Positions 53,265-61,539 of a stretch of 64,000 bases of DNA are shown here, one piece after another; within the stretch, counting starts at the first letter, position 1; each line of letters opens with the position of its first letter. Below the pieces are notes generated by a model that saw only the letters and a program-made list of their open reading frames with translations, did no database searches and was not told the DNA's origin. This stretch comes from Actinophytocola sp. (GTDB lineage: Bacteria; Actinomycetota; Actinomycetes; Mycobacteriales; Pseudonocardiaceae). Position numbers and translations under genes: made by a program. The DNA is taken from the NCBI GenBank assembly GCA_009377395.1, contig WHUB01000001.1, positions 18,602 through 82,601 of the forward strand. Reading direction: 5' to 3'.

Positions 53265-54772
53265 CGCGAGCGGCCGTGCAGCACCCGCATCAGCCTCGAC
53301 ACCAGCCGTTCGGTCGACTTCGAGCGGGAGAACGACGTCAGCGCGAGCGGTGGCGCGAACCGCTGCCGTGCGATGGCCTTCGGCCGGGCGAACTCGCGCA
53401 GCCCCTCCGGCCCGTGGATTCGCCCGAAGCCGGAGTCGCCGTGCCCGCCGAACGGCAGTGAGGCGATACCGGCGAACGACAGCGGCGCGTTGATCGACGT
53501 CGCGCCGGTGCGCAGCCGCCGGGCCAGCGCCATGCCGTCGCCCTTGGTGAACACCGCCGACCCGAGCCCGTAGCTGGAGTCGTTGGCGCGCTCGACGGCC
53601 TCGGCCATGTCGCGCACCTTCGCGATGGTCACCGTCGGCCCGAACGTCTCCTCCCGCACGGCTGCCGCGTCCTCCGGCACGTCGACCAGCACGATCGGCT
53701 GCACGCTGCGGTCACCGATCGAGTCGAGCCCGCCGTAGACCGCCTTGCCGCCCCGCGCCAGCGCGTCCTCGACGTGACGCCGGATCACGTCGAGCTGCGA
53801 GCGCATCGTCATCGGGCCGTACTGCGCGTCCGGCTCGATGCCGCCGCGCACCGAGCCCACCTTCGCCACGACCTTGGCGACGAACTCGTCGTACACCCGC
53901 TCGTGCACGTAGGCCCGCTCCACTCCCGCGCAGGTCTGGCCCGCGTTCGCGCAGGCGCCCCACACCGTGGCGTCGGCCGCCGCGTCGAGGTCCGCGTCGG
54001 CGTCGACGAGCACCGCGTCCTTGCCGCCGCCCTCGATGACAACCGGCGTCAGCCGCTGCGCCGCGGTCGCCATCACCTTCTTGCCGGTCGCGGCCGAACC
54101 GGTGAAGGCGAGCTTGTCGACCTCGCTCGCCGCGAGCGCGGCGCCGGTCTCGCCGAAGCCGGTGATCAGTTGCAGCACCGGCTGCTCGGGCACCGCGTCC
54201 GCGAAGGCGTCGACCAGCCACTTGCCGACGCCGGGGGTGTACTCGCTCGGCTTGAACACCACCGCGTTGCCCGCCGCCAGCGCGTAGGTGACCGAGCCGA
54301 GCGGGGTGTAGACCGGGTAGTTCCACGGGCCGATGGCGCCGACGACACCCAGCGGCTGGTACTCGACGCTCGCCGCGTTGTTGGCCAGCAGCAGGCCGGG
54401 CGAACGCCGCTGCGGGCCGAGCACCTTCTTGGCGTGTTTGGCCGCCCACTCGATGTGCTCGATCGCGAGCACGATCTCCAGCTGGGCGTCACCCTCCGGC
54501 TTGCCGGTCTCGGCGCGCACCAGCGCGCACAGCTCGGGCAGCCGCCGGGTGATGATGCTCTTCCACGTCCGCAGCCGCTTCGCGCGTCCGGCGAAGCCGA
54601 GTCCGCCCCAGAACTCGGCGGCCTCCCGTGCCCGCGCGACGGTCGCGTCGACCTCGGCCGGCGTCGTGATCGGGTAGGTGCCGAGCACCTCGTCGGTCGC
54701 CGGGTTGAGCGAGTCGAAGGTCCGCCGCTCGGCGGTGTCGTCGGGTGAGCTGTCTGGCAGCACGGTAGCCAT
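53261..54772 (-). CDS. gabD2: Succinate-semialdehyde dehydrogenase (NADP+), GabD2-like
   Basis: The 503-residue aldehyde dehydrogenase has the cofactor motif FTGSAATGKKV, the general base Glu in VVIEGGGKDAVLV, nucleophile C281 in NAGQTCAGVERAYV and the late EETFGPTVTI. Similar actinobacterial proteins (Rv1731) oxidise succinate semialdehyde with NADP+, and broader aldehyde use is possible. GGAGG before the ATG at 54772 fixes the start. The 336-base upstream gap holds the larger MITE-like element. Confidence 0.88.
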   Translation of the reverse strand: MATVLPDSSPDDTAERRTFDSLNPATDEVLGTYPITTPAEVDATVARAREAAEFWGGLGFAGRAKRLRTWKSIITRRLPELCALVRAETGKPEGDAQLEIVLAIEHIEWAAKHAKKVLGPQRRSPGLLLANNAASVEYQPLGVVGAIGPWNYPVYTPLGSVTYALAAGNAVVFKPSEYTPGVGKWLVDAFADAVPEQPVLQLITGFGETGAALAASEVDKLAFTGSAATGKKVMATAAQRLTPVVIEGGGKDAVLVDADADLDAAADATVWGACANAGQTCAGVERAYVHERVYDEFVAKVVAKVGSVRGGIEPDAQYGPMTMRSQLDVIRRHVEDALARGGKAVYGGLDSIGDRSVQPIVLVDVPEDAAAVREETFGPTVTIAKVRDMAEAVERANDSSYGLGSAVFTKGDGMALARRLRTGATSINAPLSFAGIASLPFGGHGDSGFGRIHGPEGLREFARPKAIARQRFAPPLALTSFSRSKSTERLVSRLMRVLHGRSR

Positions 54773-54907
54773 GGATGCCTCCTGCGCGAATGCGTCGAAC
54801 GGCGTAGAGCATGCCCTATTGTTGGCGTGATGCCAACGGGGTGTCACCCGTACCCAGCATGAGACACCTTTCGGCCCTTGGCGAGCCAAGCGAGCGCTCG
54901 TAGGCTG

Positions 54908-55069
54908 AGGCCGTGTCTCGCGGATCCATGGTCGCGGTCTCGGCGCCCAGATCGCCCGGGGCTGCGTTGTCGTCGTCGACCATAGCTCCGCTATGGCCAT
55001 CCTTTTCCGCCTTGCTCCGAACAATCTGGATCACCGATCCCATCGACCGAGATCCACGAGACACGGCCT
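54908..55069. mobile_element. MITE-like element, long form (162 bp)
   Basis: Ends AGGCCGTGTCTCGCGGATCC and GATCCACGAGACACGGCCT are inverted repeats of the same family as the 82-bp element at 30589. About 80 extra bases sit inside, including a perfect hairpin CCATAGC-TCC-GCTATGG. The rest of the 54773-55108 gap shows nothing further besides promoters. No transposase is encoded. Confidence 0.7.
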
Positions 55070-55108
55070 AAACGGCCTGGCAGCGACGACCGAGGAGGAC
55101 GTCCCGAG

Positions 55109-55744
55109 ATGCGAATCGTTCATTTCGGACACTCTTGCGTGCTCGTCGAGACCGACTCGGCCCGCTTCCTGATCGACCCCGGCGCGTTCTCGTCCGGCTT
55201 CGAGCGCGAGCGAGACCTCGACGCCGTGCTGATCACGCATCAGCACTACGACCACATCGACGCCGAGAAGCTGCCCGACCTGCTCGAGGCGAACCCGAAG
55301 GCGCGGTTGATCACCGACCCGGGCACGCAGGAGACGGTGGCCAAGCTCGGCCTCGACTCCCACACCACCTACCCCGGCGAGTCGTTGAAGATCGGCGACA
55401 CCGTGGTGCAGGTCGTCGGCGGCGAGCACGCCACCATCCACAAGGACATCCCGTGCGTCGCCAACGTCGGCTACCTGGTCGACGGCGGCGCGTTCTATCA
55501 CCCCGGCGACTCGTTCCACGTGACCGACCAGCGCATCGACGTGCTCGGCCTGCCGACGGCCGCGCCATGGCTCAAGGCGGCCGAGGCGGTCGACTTCCTG
55601 CGCGCGGTCGGGCCCAGGATCGCGGTGCCGATCCACGAGGCGGTGCTCGCCTACCCCGCGATGCACTACGGGCTGTTCACCAACCTCGCTCCGGACGGCA
55701 CCGAGGTGCGGGTGCTCGACTCCGGCGAGGTGCTGACGGTCTGA
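55109..55744 (+). CDS. MBL-fold metallo-hydrolase (UlaG-like)
   Basis: The 211-residue protein shows the metallo-beta-lactamase motif LITHQHYDHID, an early Asp in FLIDPGAF, then GGEHATIH and FYHPGDSFHV as further metal ligands. It resembles UlaG-like hydrolases. The substrate is unknown. GAGGAGGACG upstream supports the ATG. The next gene, a SAM hydrolase, starts four bases after the stop, so they form an operon. Confidence 0.88.
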   Translation: MRIVHFGHSCVLVETDSARFLIDPGAFSSGFERERDLDAVLITHQHYDHIDAEKLPDLLEANPKARLITDPGTQETVAKLGLDSHTTYPGESLKIGDTVVQVVGGEHATIHKDIPCVANVGYLVDGGAFYHPGDSFHVTDQRIDVLGLPTAAPWLKAAEAVDFLRAVGPRIAVPIHEAVLAYPAMHYGLFTNLAPDGTEVRVLDSGEVLTV

Positions 55745-55748
55745 TCGC

Positions 55749-56567
55749 ATGCGCTACGACTGGATCTCGTTCACCACCGACTACGGGCTCGAAGACCCGT
55801 TCGTCGGCATCTGTCACGGTGTGATCGCACGGATCGCGAGCACCGCGCGGATCATCGACCTGTCCCACACCGTGCCACCGGGCGAGATCCGCCACGGCGC
55901 GTTCACGCTCGCGCAGGCGGTGAGGTACCTGCCACCGGCCGTGCACCTCGCCGTCGTCGACCCCGGCGTCGGCACCGCCCGCAGAGCGGTCGCGGTGGTG
56001 GCGCGCGACGGCCTGCTCGTCGGACCCGACAACGGCCTGCTGCTGGCAGCCGCCGCCGAACTCGGTGGCGCGCTCGCCGCCTACGAGCTGCGGGAGCCGG
56101 AGTACCGGCTGCCCGACGTGTCGGCCACCTTCCACGGCAGGGACATCTTCGCCCCGGCCGCCGCCCACCTGGCGACCGGCGTGCCGCCGGAACGACTCGG
56201 GCCGGCGGTCGGCGTGCGCGAGCTCGAGAGGGTCAGCGCACCGGCGCCGACGGTGCGGCTCGGCGCGATCACCACCGAGGTGCTGATGATCGACCACTTT
56301 GGCAACATCCAGCTCGCCGCGCGGGCGGGCACCCTCGCCGACGCGGGGTTCGATGAGGGGCAGCAGGTCACCATTCACATGGGCGAGGCGCGGCACATCG
56401 CCGTCCTCGGCCGCACCTTCGAGGACGTCGAGAACGGCGAGCTGATCCTGCTGGTGGACTCGGCCGGGATGCTCGCGCTCGCGATCAACGGCGCGTCGGC
56501 GGCCACCAAGCTCGGGCTGGTGCGGGGTCATTTCCCGGAGTGCGTGATCTCCGGTCCGTATGGTTAG
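55749..56567 (+). CDS. S-adenosyl-L-methionine hydrolase (DUF62 family)
   Basis: The 272-residue protein matches the SAM hydroxide adenosyltransferase family: SFTTDYGLEDPFVGICHGVI, VHLAVVDPGVGT, VGPDNGLL and FHGRDIFAPAAAHLA, with the C-terminal barrel from VLMIDHFGNIQLAAR. Relatives cleave SAM to adenosine and methionine with water; halogenating members need different pocket residues. It may limit SAM levels together with the linked metallo-hydrolase. The last four bases overlap the convergent purB gene. Confidence 0.92.
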   Translation: MRYDWISFTTDYGLEDPFVGICHGVIARIASTARIIDLSHTVPPGEIRHGAFTLAQAVRYLPPAVHLAVVDPGVGTARRAVAVVARDGLLVGPDNGLLLAAAAELGGALAAYELREPEYRLPDVSATFHGRDIFAPAAAHLATGVPPERLGPAVGVRELERVSAPAPTVRLGAITTEVLMIDHFGNIQLAARAGTLADAGFDEGQQVTIHMGEARHIAVLGRTFEDVENGELILLVDSAGMLALAINGASAATKLGLVRGHFPECVISGPYG

Positions 56568-57991
56568 AGGATCGGCGCCGGGGTGTACTTGGCGGCGTCC
56601 GGGTAGCGCTCGACGACCGCGTCCACCCGCTCGACGACCGCCCTGACCTGCGCCGGAGCCACCCCCGTGAAGGACAGCGGGTCGGCGAACAGCGCGTCGA
56701 GCGCGGCCTTGTCCAGCGGCAGCCGGTCGTCGGCGGCGAGCCGGTCGACCAGGTCGTTTTCCACGCCCCGCTCCCGCATCGCCAGCGCGGCGGCGACCGC
56801 GTTCTCCTTGATCGCCTCGTGCGCGGTCTCCCGGCCGACCCCGGCGCGGACCGCCGCCATCAGCACCTTCGTCGTGGTGAGGAACGGCAGGTAGCGGGCC
56901 AGCTCGGCATCGATCACCGCCGGGAACGCGCCGAACTCGTCCAGCACCGTCAGCAGGGTCTCGAACAGCCCGTCCGCCGCGAAGAACGCGTCCGGCAGCG
57001 CGACCCGGCGCACCACGGAGTCGGAGACATCGCCCTCGTTCCACTGGTCGCCCGCCAGCTCGCCGACCATCGAGCCGTAGCCGCGCAGCACCACCGCGAG
57101 CCCGTTGACCCGCTCGCACGAGCGGGTGTTCATCTTGTGTGGCATCGCGCTCGACCCGACCTGGCCCGGCTTGAAGCCCTCGGTCACCAGCTCGTGGCCC
57201 GCCATCAGCCGGATCGTCTTCGCCAGGCTCGACGGCGCGGCGGCGAGCTGCACCACGGCCGAGACGGCGTCGTAGTCCAGCGAGCGCGGATAGACCTGGC
57301 CGACGCTGGTCAGCACCCGCTCGAAACCGAGATGGGCCGCGACACGCCGTTCGAGTTCGTCCAACGTGGCCTGATCGCCGACGAGGTCGAGCATGTCCTG
57401 CGCGGTGCCGACCGGGCCCTTGATGCCGCGCAGCGGGTAGCGCGCGATCAGCTCTTCCAGCCGCTCGAACGCGACGAGCAGCTCGTCGGCGGCGGTGGCG
57501 AATCGCTTGCCGAGGGTGGTGGCCTGCGCCGCGACGTTGTGCGACCGGCCCGCCATGACCTGCTCGGCGTGCTCGGCGGCCAGCGCGGACAGCCGCGCCA
57601 GCACCGCGACCACCCGGTCCCGCAGCAGTTCCAGTGACCGCCGCACCTGGAGCTGCTCGACGTTCTCGGTGAGGTCGCGCGACGTCATGCCCTTGTGCAC
57701 GTGCTCGTGCCCGGCGAGCGCGTTGAACTCCTCGATCCGCGCCTTGACGTCGTGCCGGGTGACCCGCTCCCGCGCCGCGATGGAGTCGAGGTCGACGGTA
57801 TGCAGCACCCGCTCGTAGGCCTCGATCACGCCGTCGGGGACGGTGACGCCGAGCTCGGACTGCTTCCGCAGCACGGCGAGCCACAGCTCGCGTTCGAGCA
57901 CCACCTTGTGCTCGGGCGACCACAGCGTGGCCAGCTCGGCGGATGCGTAGCGACCCGCGAGGACGTTCGGAATGCGCGGCTTGTCAGTCAC
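56564..57991 (-). CDS. purB: Adenylosuccinate lyase
   Basis: The 475-residue enzyme has the fumarase/aspartase superfamily signature GSSAMPHKMNTRSCER, the early HDVKARIEEFN with a catalytic region, and TSRDLTENVEQLQ. It acts twice in purine synthesis (SAICAR to AICAR, adenylosuccinate to AMP). ATG at 57991. It stands alone, away from the other pur operons, as in mycobacteria. Confidence 0.96.
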   Translation of the reverse strand: MTDKPRIPNVLAGRYASAELATLWSPEHKVVLERELWLAVLRKQSELGVTVPDGVIEAYERVLHTVDLDSIAARERVTRHDVKARIEEFNALAGHEHVHKGMTSRDLTENVEQLQVRRSLELLRDRVVAVLARLSALAAEHAEQVMAGRSHNVAAQATTLGKRFATAADELLVAFERLEELIARYPLRGIKGPVGTAQDMLDLVGDQATLDELERRVAAHLGFERVLTSVGQVYPRSLDYDAVSAVVQLAAAPSSLAKTIRLMAGHELVTEGFKPGQVGSSAMPHKMNTRSCERVNGLAVVLRGYGSMVGELAGDQWNEGDVSDSVVRRVALPDAFFAADGLFETLLTVLDEFGAFPAVIDAELARYLPFLTTTKVLMAAVRAGVGRETAHEAIKENAVAAALAMRERGVENDLVDRLAADDRLPLDKAALDALFADPLSFTGVAPAQVRAVVERVDAVVERYPDAAKYTPAPIL

Positions 57992-58010
57992 GGTCTCAGC
58001 CTAAACGGCT

Positions 58011-58140
58011 ACGCGAGTCCCACGTTTTGGTGTCGCGAGTCCCACGTTGGCGTGCGGGAAGTCGGACCATCCGGCACGTGATCTCGGAACACGTGGGTCC
58101 GGATCTCGGGACTCGCGGCACGAGAAGTCGGGACTCGCGG
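58011..58140. repeat. GTCGCGAGTCCC-type intergenic palindromic repeat cluster
   Basis: Direct copies at 58011-58021 (variant) and 58032-58043 are followed by inverted copies GGGACTCGCGG at 58108-58118 and 58130-58140, making a potential long hairpin. The cluster occupies nearly the whole 177-base gap between purB and the TetR gene. The same family is at 62750-62860. Confidence 0.65.
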
Positions 58141-58168
58141 GAGTACAGGGCGGGTCGGGAGGCGGGGA

Positions 58169-58762
58169 CTACGCCGTCAGCTCCGCGCGGAGCATCTTCG
58201 CGGCGGCGGAGCGGGGATCCGGGGCGATCTCGATCAGGGCGTTGACGACGGCGCCGTCGACGAGCGCGATCAGCCGTTCCAGCTCGGTCTCCGACACCGG
58301 CATGCCGGACCGGGACATGATCTCGGACAGCAGCGAGCGCAGCTCAGCGCCGAGGGTGTTCATCACCGGCCGCAGGTACGGCCTGCGGCCGGTGGCGACC
58401 AGCCGCTCGTAGCGCGAGAGCACGAACTCCGCGTCGGCCGCGACGTCGTCCCGCTTCGAGCCGAGCAGCATGTCGATCATCAGCTCGACGACGGTGTCGA
58501 TGCCCCGGTGCCGGGTCGCGAGCTCGTCGAGCTGACGCCTGCCGCGTTCCAGCTCCTGCCTCCCCTGGTGCTCGACGACGGCGGTGACGAGGTCGTCGAG
58601 CGAGCTGAAGTAGTACGTGGTCGACGCGAGCGGCAGGCCGGCGCGCTCGGCGACCGCCCGATGCCGCACCGCGTCGAACCCGCCTTCGACGAGCAGCTGG
58701 GAACCGGCGTCGACGAGGGCGGCTCGACGTCGCTCTCCCTTGGGGGTGCTTGCGGTCGTCAT
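58169..58762 (-). CDS. TetR family transcriptional regulator
   Basis: The 197-residue protein has an N-terminal TetR domain (RRRAALVDAGSQLLVEGGFDAVRHRAVAERAGL, then STTYYFSSLDDLVTAV) and a helical C-terminal domain typical of the PF17940 type (ALIEIAPDPRSAAAKMLRAE). The ATG at 58762 gives the usual short basic start. Its target and ligand are unknown; it is upstream of no obvious partner, and only the repeat cluster follows. Confidence 0.87.
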   Translation of the reverse strand: MTTASTPKGERRRAALVDAGSQLLVEGGFDAVRHRAVAERAGLPLASTTYYFSSLDDLVTAVVEHQGRQELERGRRQLDELATRHRGIDTVVELMIDMLLGSKRDDVAADAEFVLSRYERLVATGRRPYLRPVMNTLGAELRSLLSEIMSRSGMPVSETELERLIALVDGAVVNALIEIAPDPRSAAAKMLRAELTA

Positions 58763-58817
58763 GGCCGGATATCTTGCCAGCTTGGCACTTCTTCGCGGTC
58801 GATAGGCGCGGTGAGTC

Positions 58818-59534
58818 TCAGCGAGTCGCCGCGATGGCGTCCGCGATGCGTTGCATCTGGCCCGCGAACGGTGCGGTCGGCGAGCCGCCATCGGGCACGC
58901 TCGCCACCACCACGACACCGCCGGATGACGTCCGCGCCGTCGCCACCGTGGCGCGCCCCGCCAGCGTGACCGTCGCCTCGGGTCGTCCCGGCAGATACGC
59001 CACCATGACCAGCCCGCTGGCGTCGCCGTCGGTGACCCGGTACGCGGCGTTGCGGCCGTCGACCGCACAGAGCCGGCCGGGGACGGGCTGGGGATCGTCA
59101 GGGACGACCGGCAACTCGCCAGCGAGGGCGGTGGCGAGCCGCCGGTCGACCGCTACGCACCTTTCGGTGCCGGTGAGCCCCGTTGCCGTGCCGGCCTGAG
59201 CCCTGGCAGCGCCGTCCCCCTGCATGGACAACGCCACCGGTGGCTTTCGGGGATCACCGTTCTCTAGACGCATGTCCTGCTGTGCGGGTTGCGCCGCCTC
59301 ACCGGCCGCACCCGCCATCGTGTCCCCGTCTCCGCCGGTGAACGGACTGGTCGCGGCGACGAACCCGGCGCCGCCGAGGACGACGGCCGCGATCGACGCC
59401 ACCGCCGCGACGCGCATCCGGTTCCTGGCCGTCGCCCGGCGGGAGGCGGCCGTGACGTCCTTGACGTCGAAGCCGGCGGGAGGCGCGTCGTCGGCGGCGC
59501 CCTGGAACAGCCGGGTCAGCTCGCGCTCATCCAT
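58818..59534 (-). CDS. Membrane-anchored partner of sigma factor (anti-sigma-like)
   Basis: The 238-residue protein has a short cytoplasmic N-terminus (MDERELTRLFQGAADDAPPA), one transmembrane helix (about 40-62) and an extracytoplasmic region ending QMQRIADAIAATR. Its start overlaps the stop of the SigE-family sigma gene by eight bases. Size, topology and overlap suggest an anti-sigma-type regulator, but no zinc-binding ZAS motif is present. Two cysteines, in TERCVAVDR and PGRLCAVDG, could form a disulfide outside the cell. Confidence 0.65.
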   Translation of the reverse strand: MDERELTRLFQGAADDAPPAGFDVKDVTAASRRATARNRMRVAAVASIAAVVLGGAGFVAATSPFTGGDGDTMAGAAGEAAQPAQQDMRLENGDPRKPPVALSMQGDGAARAQAGTATGLTGTERCVAVDRRLATALAGELPVVPDDPQPVPGRLCAVDGRNAAYRVTDGDASGLVMVAYLPGRPEATVTLAGRATVATARTSSGGVVVVASVPDGGSPTAPFAGQMQRIADAIAATR

Positions 59535-60036
59535 TGACGTTCACCTCCTCGTCGAGTGCCGCCCGCAGCGCCGCGAGCCCGCGCGCCGTCTGGCTCTTCA
59601 CCGTGCCCTCCGTGCAGCCGAGCGCCGTGGCCGCCGTCGCGACGTCCAGCCCCTCGAAGTACCGCAGCACCAGCACAGCCCGCTGCCTCGGCGGCACCTC
59701 ACGCAGCCCGGCGAGCAGGGCCTCGCGGGTGACGACCTGGGTGTCGAAACCCGCCGACGACGCGGGCGGCTCCGGCACCTCGTCGACGAAGCGCTCGCGA
59801 CGCCACGGCCGGCGCGACTCGTCGATCACCGACCGGACGAGCGTTTTGCGCACGTAGGCGTCCAGCGCGCCGTGGTCGCGGATCTTGTGCCACCTCCGGT
59901 GCAACGCCACGAACGCGAGCTGCGCCAGGTCGTCGGCCCGGTGCCAGTCGCCGCACAGCAGGTACGCCGTCCGCCGGACGGCGTCGCGCCGGTTCGCGAA
60001 GTACTTCGCGAACTCCGCTTCCTCCTGCTGGTCCAC
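59527..60036 (-). CDS. SigE-family (ECF) RNA polymerase sigma factor
   Basis: The 169-residue sigma factor has region 2 (RRTAYLLCGDWHRADDLAQLAFVALHRRW) and region 4 (LREVPPRQRAVLVLRYFEGLDVATAATALGCTEGTVKSQ), as in the SigE-like actinobacterial ECF41-related group TIGR02983. It would direct transcription of a small regulon, held by the membrane protein encoded downstream. ATG at 60036. It is divergent from the threonine aldolase gene with a 143-base gap. Confidence 0.9.
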   Translation of the reverse strand: MDQQEEAEFAKYFANRRDAVRRTAYLLCGDWHRADDLAQLAFVALHRRWHKIRDHGALDAYVRKTLVRSVIDESRRPWRRERFVDEVPEPPASSAGFDTQVVTREALLAGLREVPPRQRAVLVLRYFEGLDVATAATALGCTEGTVKSQTARGLAALRAALDEEVNVNG

Positions 60037-60179
60037 GCGCGGCGAGCTCCACTCTGTCTGGCATGCACTAAGGACGTGACGCGGGCGCCGCCGCGTTGCA
60101 CGGCGGGGTCACTTCCGGTGTACCGTTCCAGCCCATCATCGGTATTGCCCCACGCAACGCTGTGTGATGTGATCGAACC

Positions 60180-61253
60180 GTGACCTTCGCGCCGGAAGCC
60201 ATGATCGATCTTCGTTCGGATACCGTTACAAAGCCCGATGAGCGCATGCGGGCGGTCATGGCCGAGGCAGAGGTCGGGGACAACGTCATCGACGTCGATC
60301 CGACCATACGCGCGCTCGAGGAACGCGTCGCCGAGTTGCTCGGCAAACCCGCCGCGCTGTGGACGCCGTCCGGCACCATGGCGAACCTGATCGCGCTCAG
60401 CGTGCATCTGCGCAGGGGAGACAGATTCCTCGCGCCGCGCGGCGCGCATGTGCTGACCAACGAGCTCGGCTCGGCGGCCTGGCTCGCCGGTGGCATGCCG
60501 GAGCCGATCGAGACCGACGCCGGGCCGGGCAGGCCGTCGTCGACCGCGGTACGGCGGCTGACCGCGGGCGCGTCCAAGACGCCGTACTACGCGCTGCGGA
60601 CCACGCTGCTGTGCCTCGAGAACACCCACAACGCCGCGGGCGGCGCCGTCACTCCGCCTGATGAACACGCCCAGCTCGTGGCTACCGCGCGTGACTCGGG
60701 CCTCGCGGTGCACCTCGACGGCGCGCGGCTGTGGAACGCGGCCGTCGCGCTCGACGTGCCGCCCGCCGCGCTCACGGTCGGCACGGACACGGTCTCGGTG
60801 TGCTTCTCGAAGGGCCTCGGCGCGCCGGTCGGCTCGGCCGTCGCGGGCAGCATCGCGTTCGTGGAGCAGGCGCGGCGGATGCGACAGATGCTGGGCGGCG
60901 GCGTGCGGCAGGGCGGCATTCTCGCGGCCGGGTGCCTGCACGCGCTCGACAACCTCGACGACCTCGCCGCGGATCACGCCAACGCCGAGCGGCTGGCGGA
61001 CGGGCTGCGGGAGTTCGACTGGGACGTGGTGCAGCCGGAGACCAACATCGTGCTCGCCGGGGTCGCCGACGTGCCCGCGACGCTCGCCGCGCTGCGCGAC
61101 GTCGGCGTGCTGGCGCTGCCGATGGCGGGCAAGGTGCGGTTCGTGACGCACCGCGACGTCACTGCGGCGGAGATCGACGAGGTGCTGCGCCGGATCGGCG
61201 AGGAGCGTGCCCGGCGCGAACGGCGGCACGAGGCCACCACCGTCCGGGCGTGA
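60180..61253 (+). CDS. ltaE: Low-specificity L-threonine aldolase
   Basis: The 357-residue PLP enzyme (fold type I) has IDLRSDTVTKPDERM at the start, LENTHNAAGG, HLDGARLWNAAVAL with the PLP-binding Asp, and PLP lysine K211 in CFSKGLGAPVGS. It splits threonine or allo-threonine into glycine and acetaldehyde. The GTG at 60180 adds seven residues before an ATG that is also a good start. Its stop is followed by a small convergent membrane gene. Confidence 0.92.
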   Translation: MTFAPEAMIDLRSDTVTKPDERMRAVMAEAEVGDNVIDVDPTIRALEERVAELLGKPAALWTPSGTMANLIALSVHLRRGDRFLAPRGAHVLTNELGSAAWLAGGMPEPIETDAGPGRPSSTAVRRLTAGASKTPYYALRTTLLCLENTHNAAGGAVTPPDEHAQLVATARDSGLAVHLDGARLWNAAVALDVPPAALTVGTDTVSVCFSKGLGAPVGSAVAGSIAFVEQARRMRQMLGGGVRQGGILAAGCLHALDNLDDLAADHANAERLADGLREFDWDVVQPETNIVLAGVADVPATLAALRDVGVLALPMAGKVRFVTHRDVTAAEIDEVLRRIGEERARRERRHEATTVRA

Positions 61254-61260
61254 GGCGTGG

Positions 61261-61434
61261 TCAGGGGCGGAGCTGCCTGCGGTGCTCGCCGCCCTTGATG
61301 GCGCTGTAGGCGGCGGTGGCGAGGAACGCGACCCCGCCGATGACGCCGAGCCAGAACAGCCCCTTGAGCACGAACCCGATCACGGTGACCGCCAGCCACA
61401 GCGCGATCAGTCCGCCGACGATCTTCCAGAACAT
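61261..61434 (-). CDS. Small membrane protein (57 residues)
   Basis: A 57-codon frame starts with ATG after GGAGGAAAGC, an excellent ribosome site. The peptide MFWKIVGGLIALWLAVTVIG continues with a second hydrophobic stretch (LKGLFWLGVIGGVAFLATAA) and a basic tail (KGGEHRRQLRP), so it is a two-helix hairpin membrane protein. The function is unknown; similar small proteins are widespread and unannotated in actinobacteria. It is convergent with the threonine aldolase gene. Confidence 0.7.
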   Translation of the reverse strand: MFWKIVGGLIALWLAVTVIGFVLKGLFWLGVIGGVAFLATAAYSAIKGGEHRRQLRP

Positions 61435-61539
61435 GCTTTCCTCCGGTGTGCTCGATGAGCCGCTGTCTCAACCCTGCCACCACGACGGGTCCGAGGCTCG
61501 CGTCCGGCGCGAATCTCCGGGTCTTTTCCGGGTTTCCCC

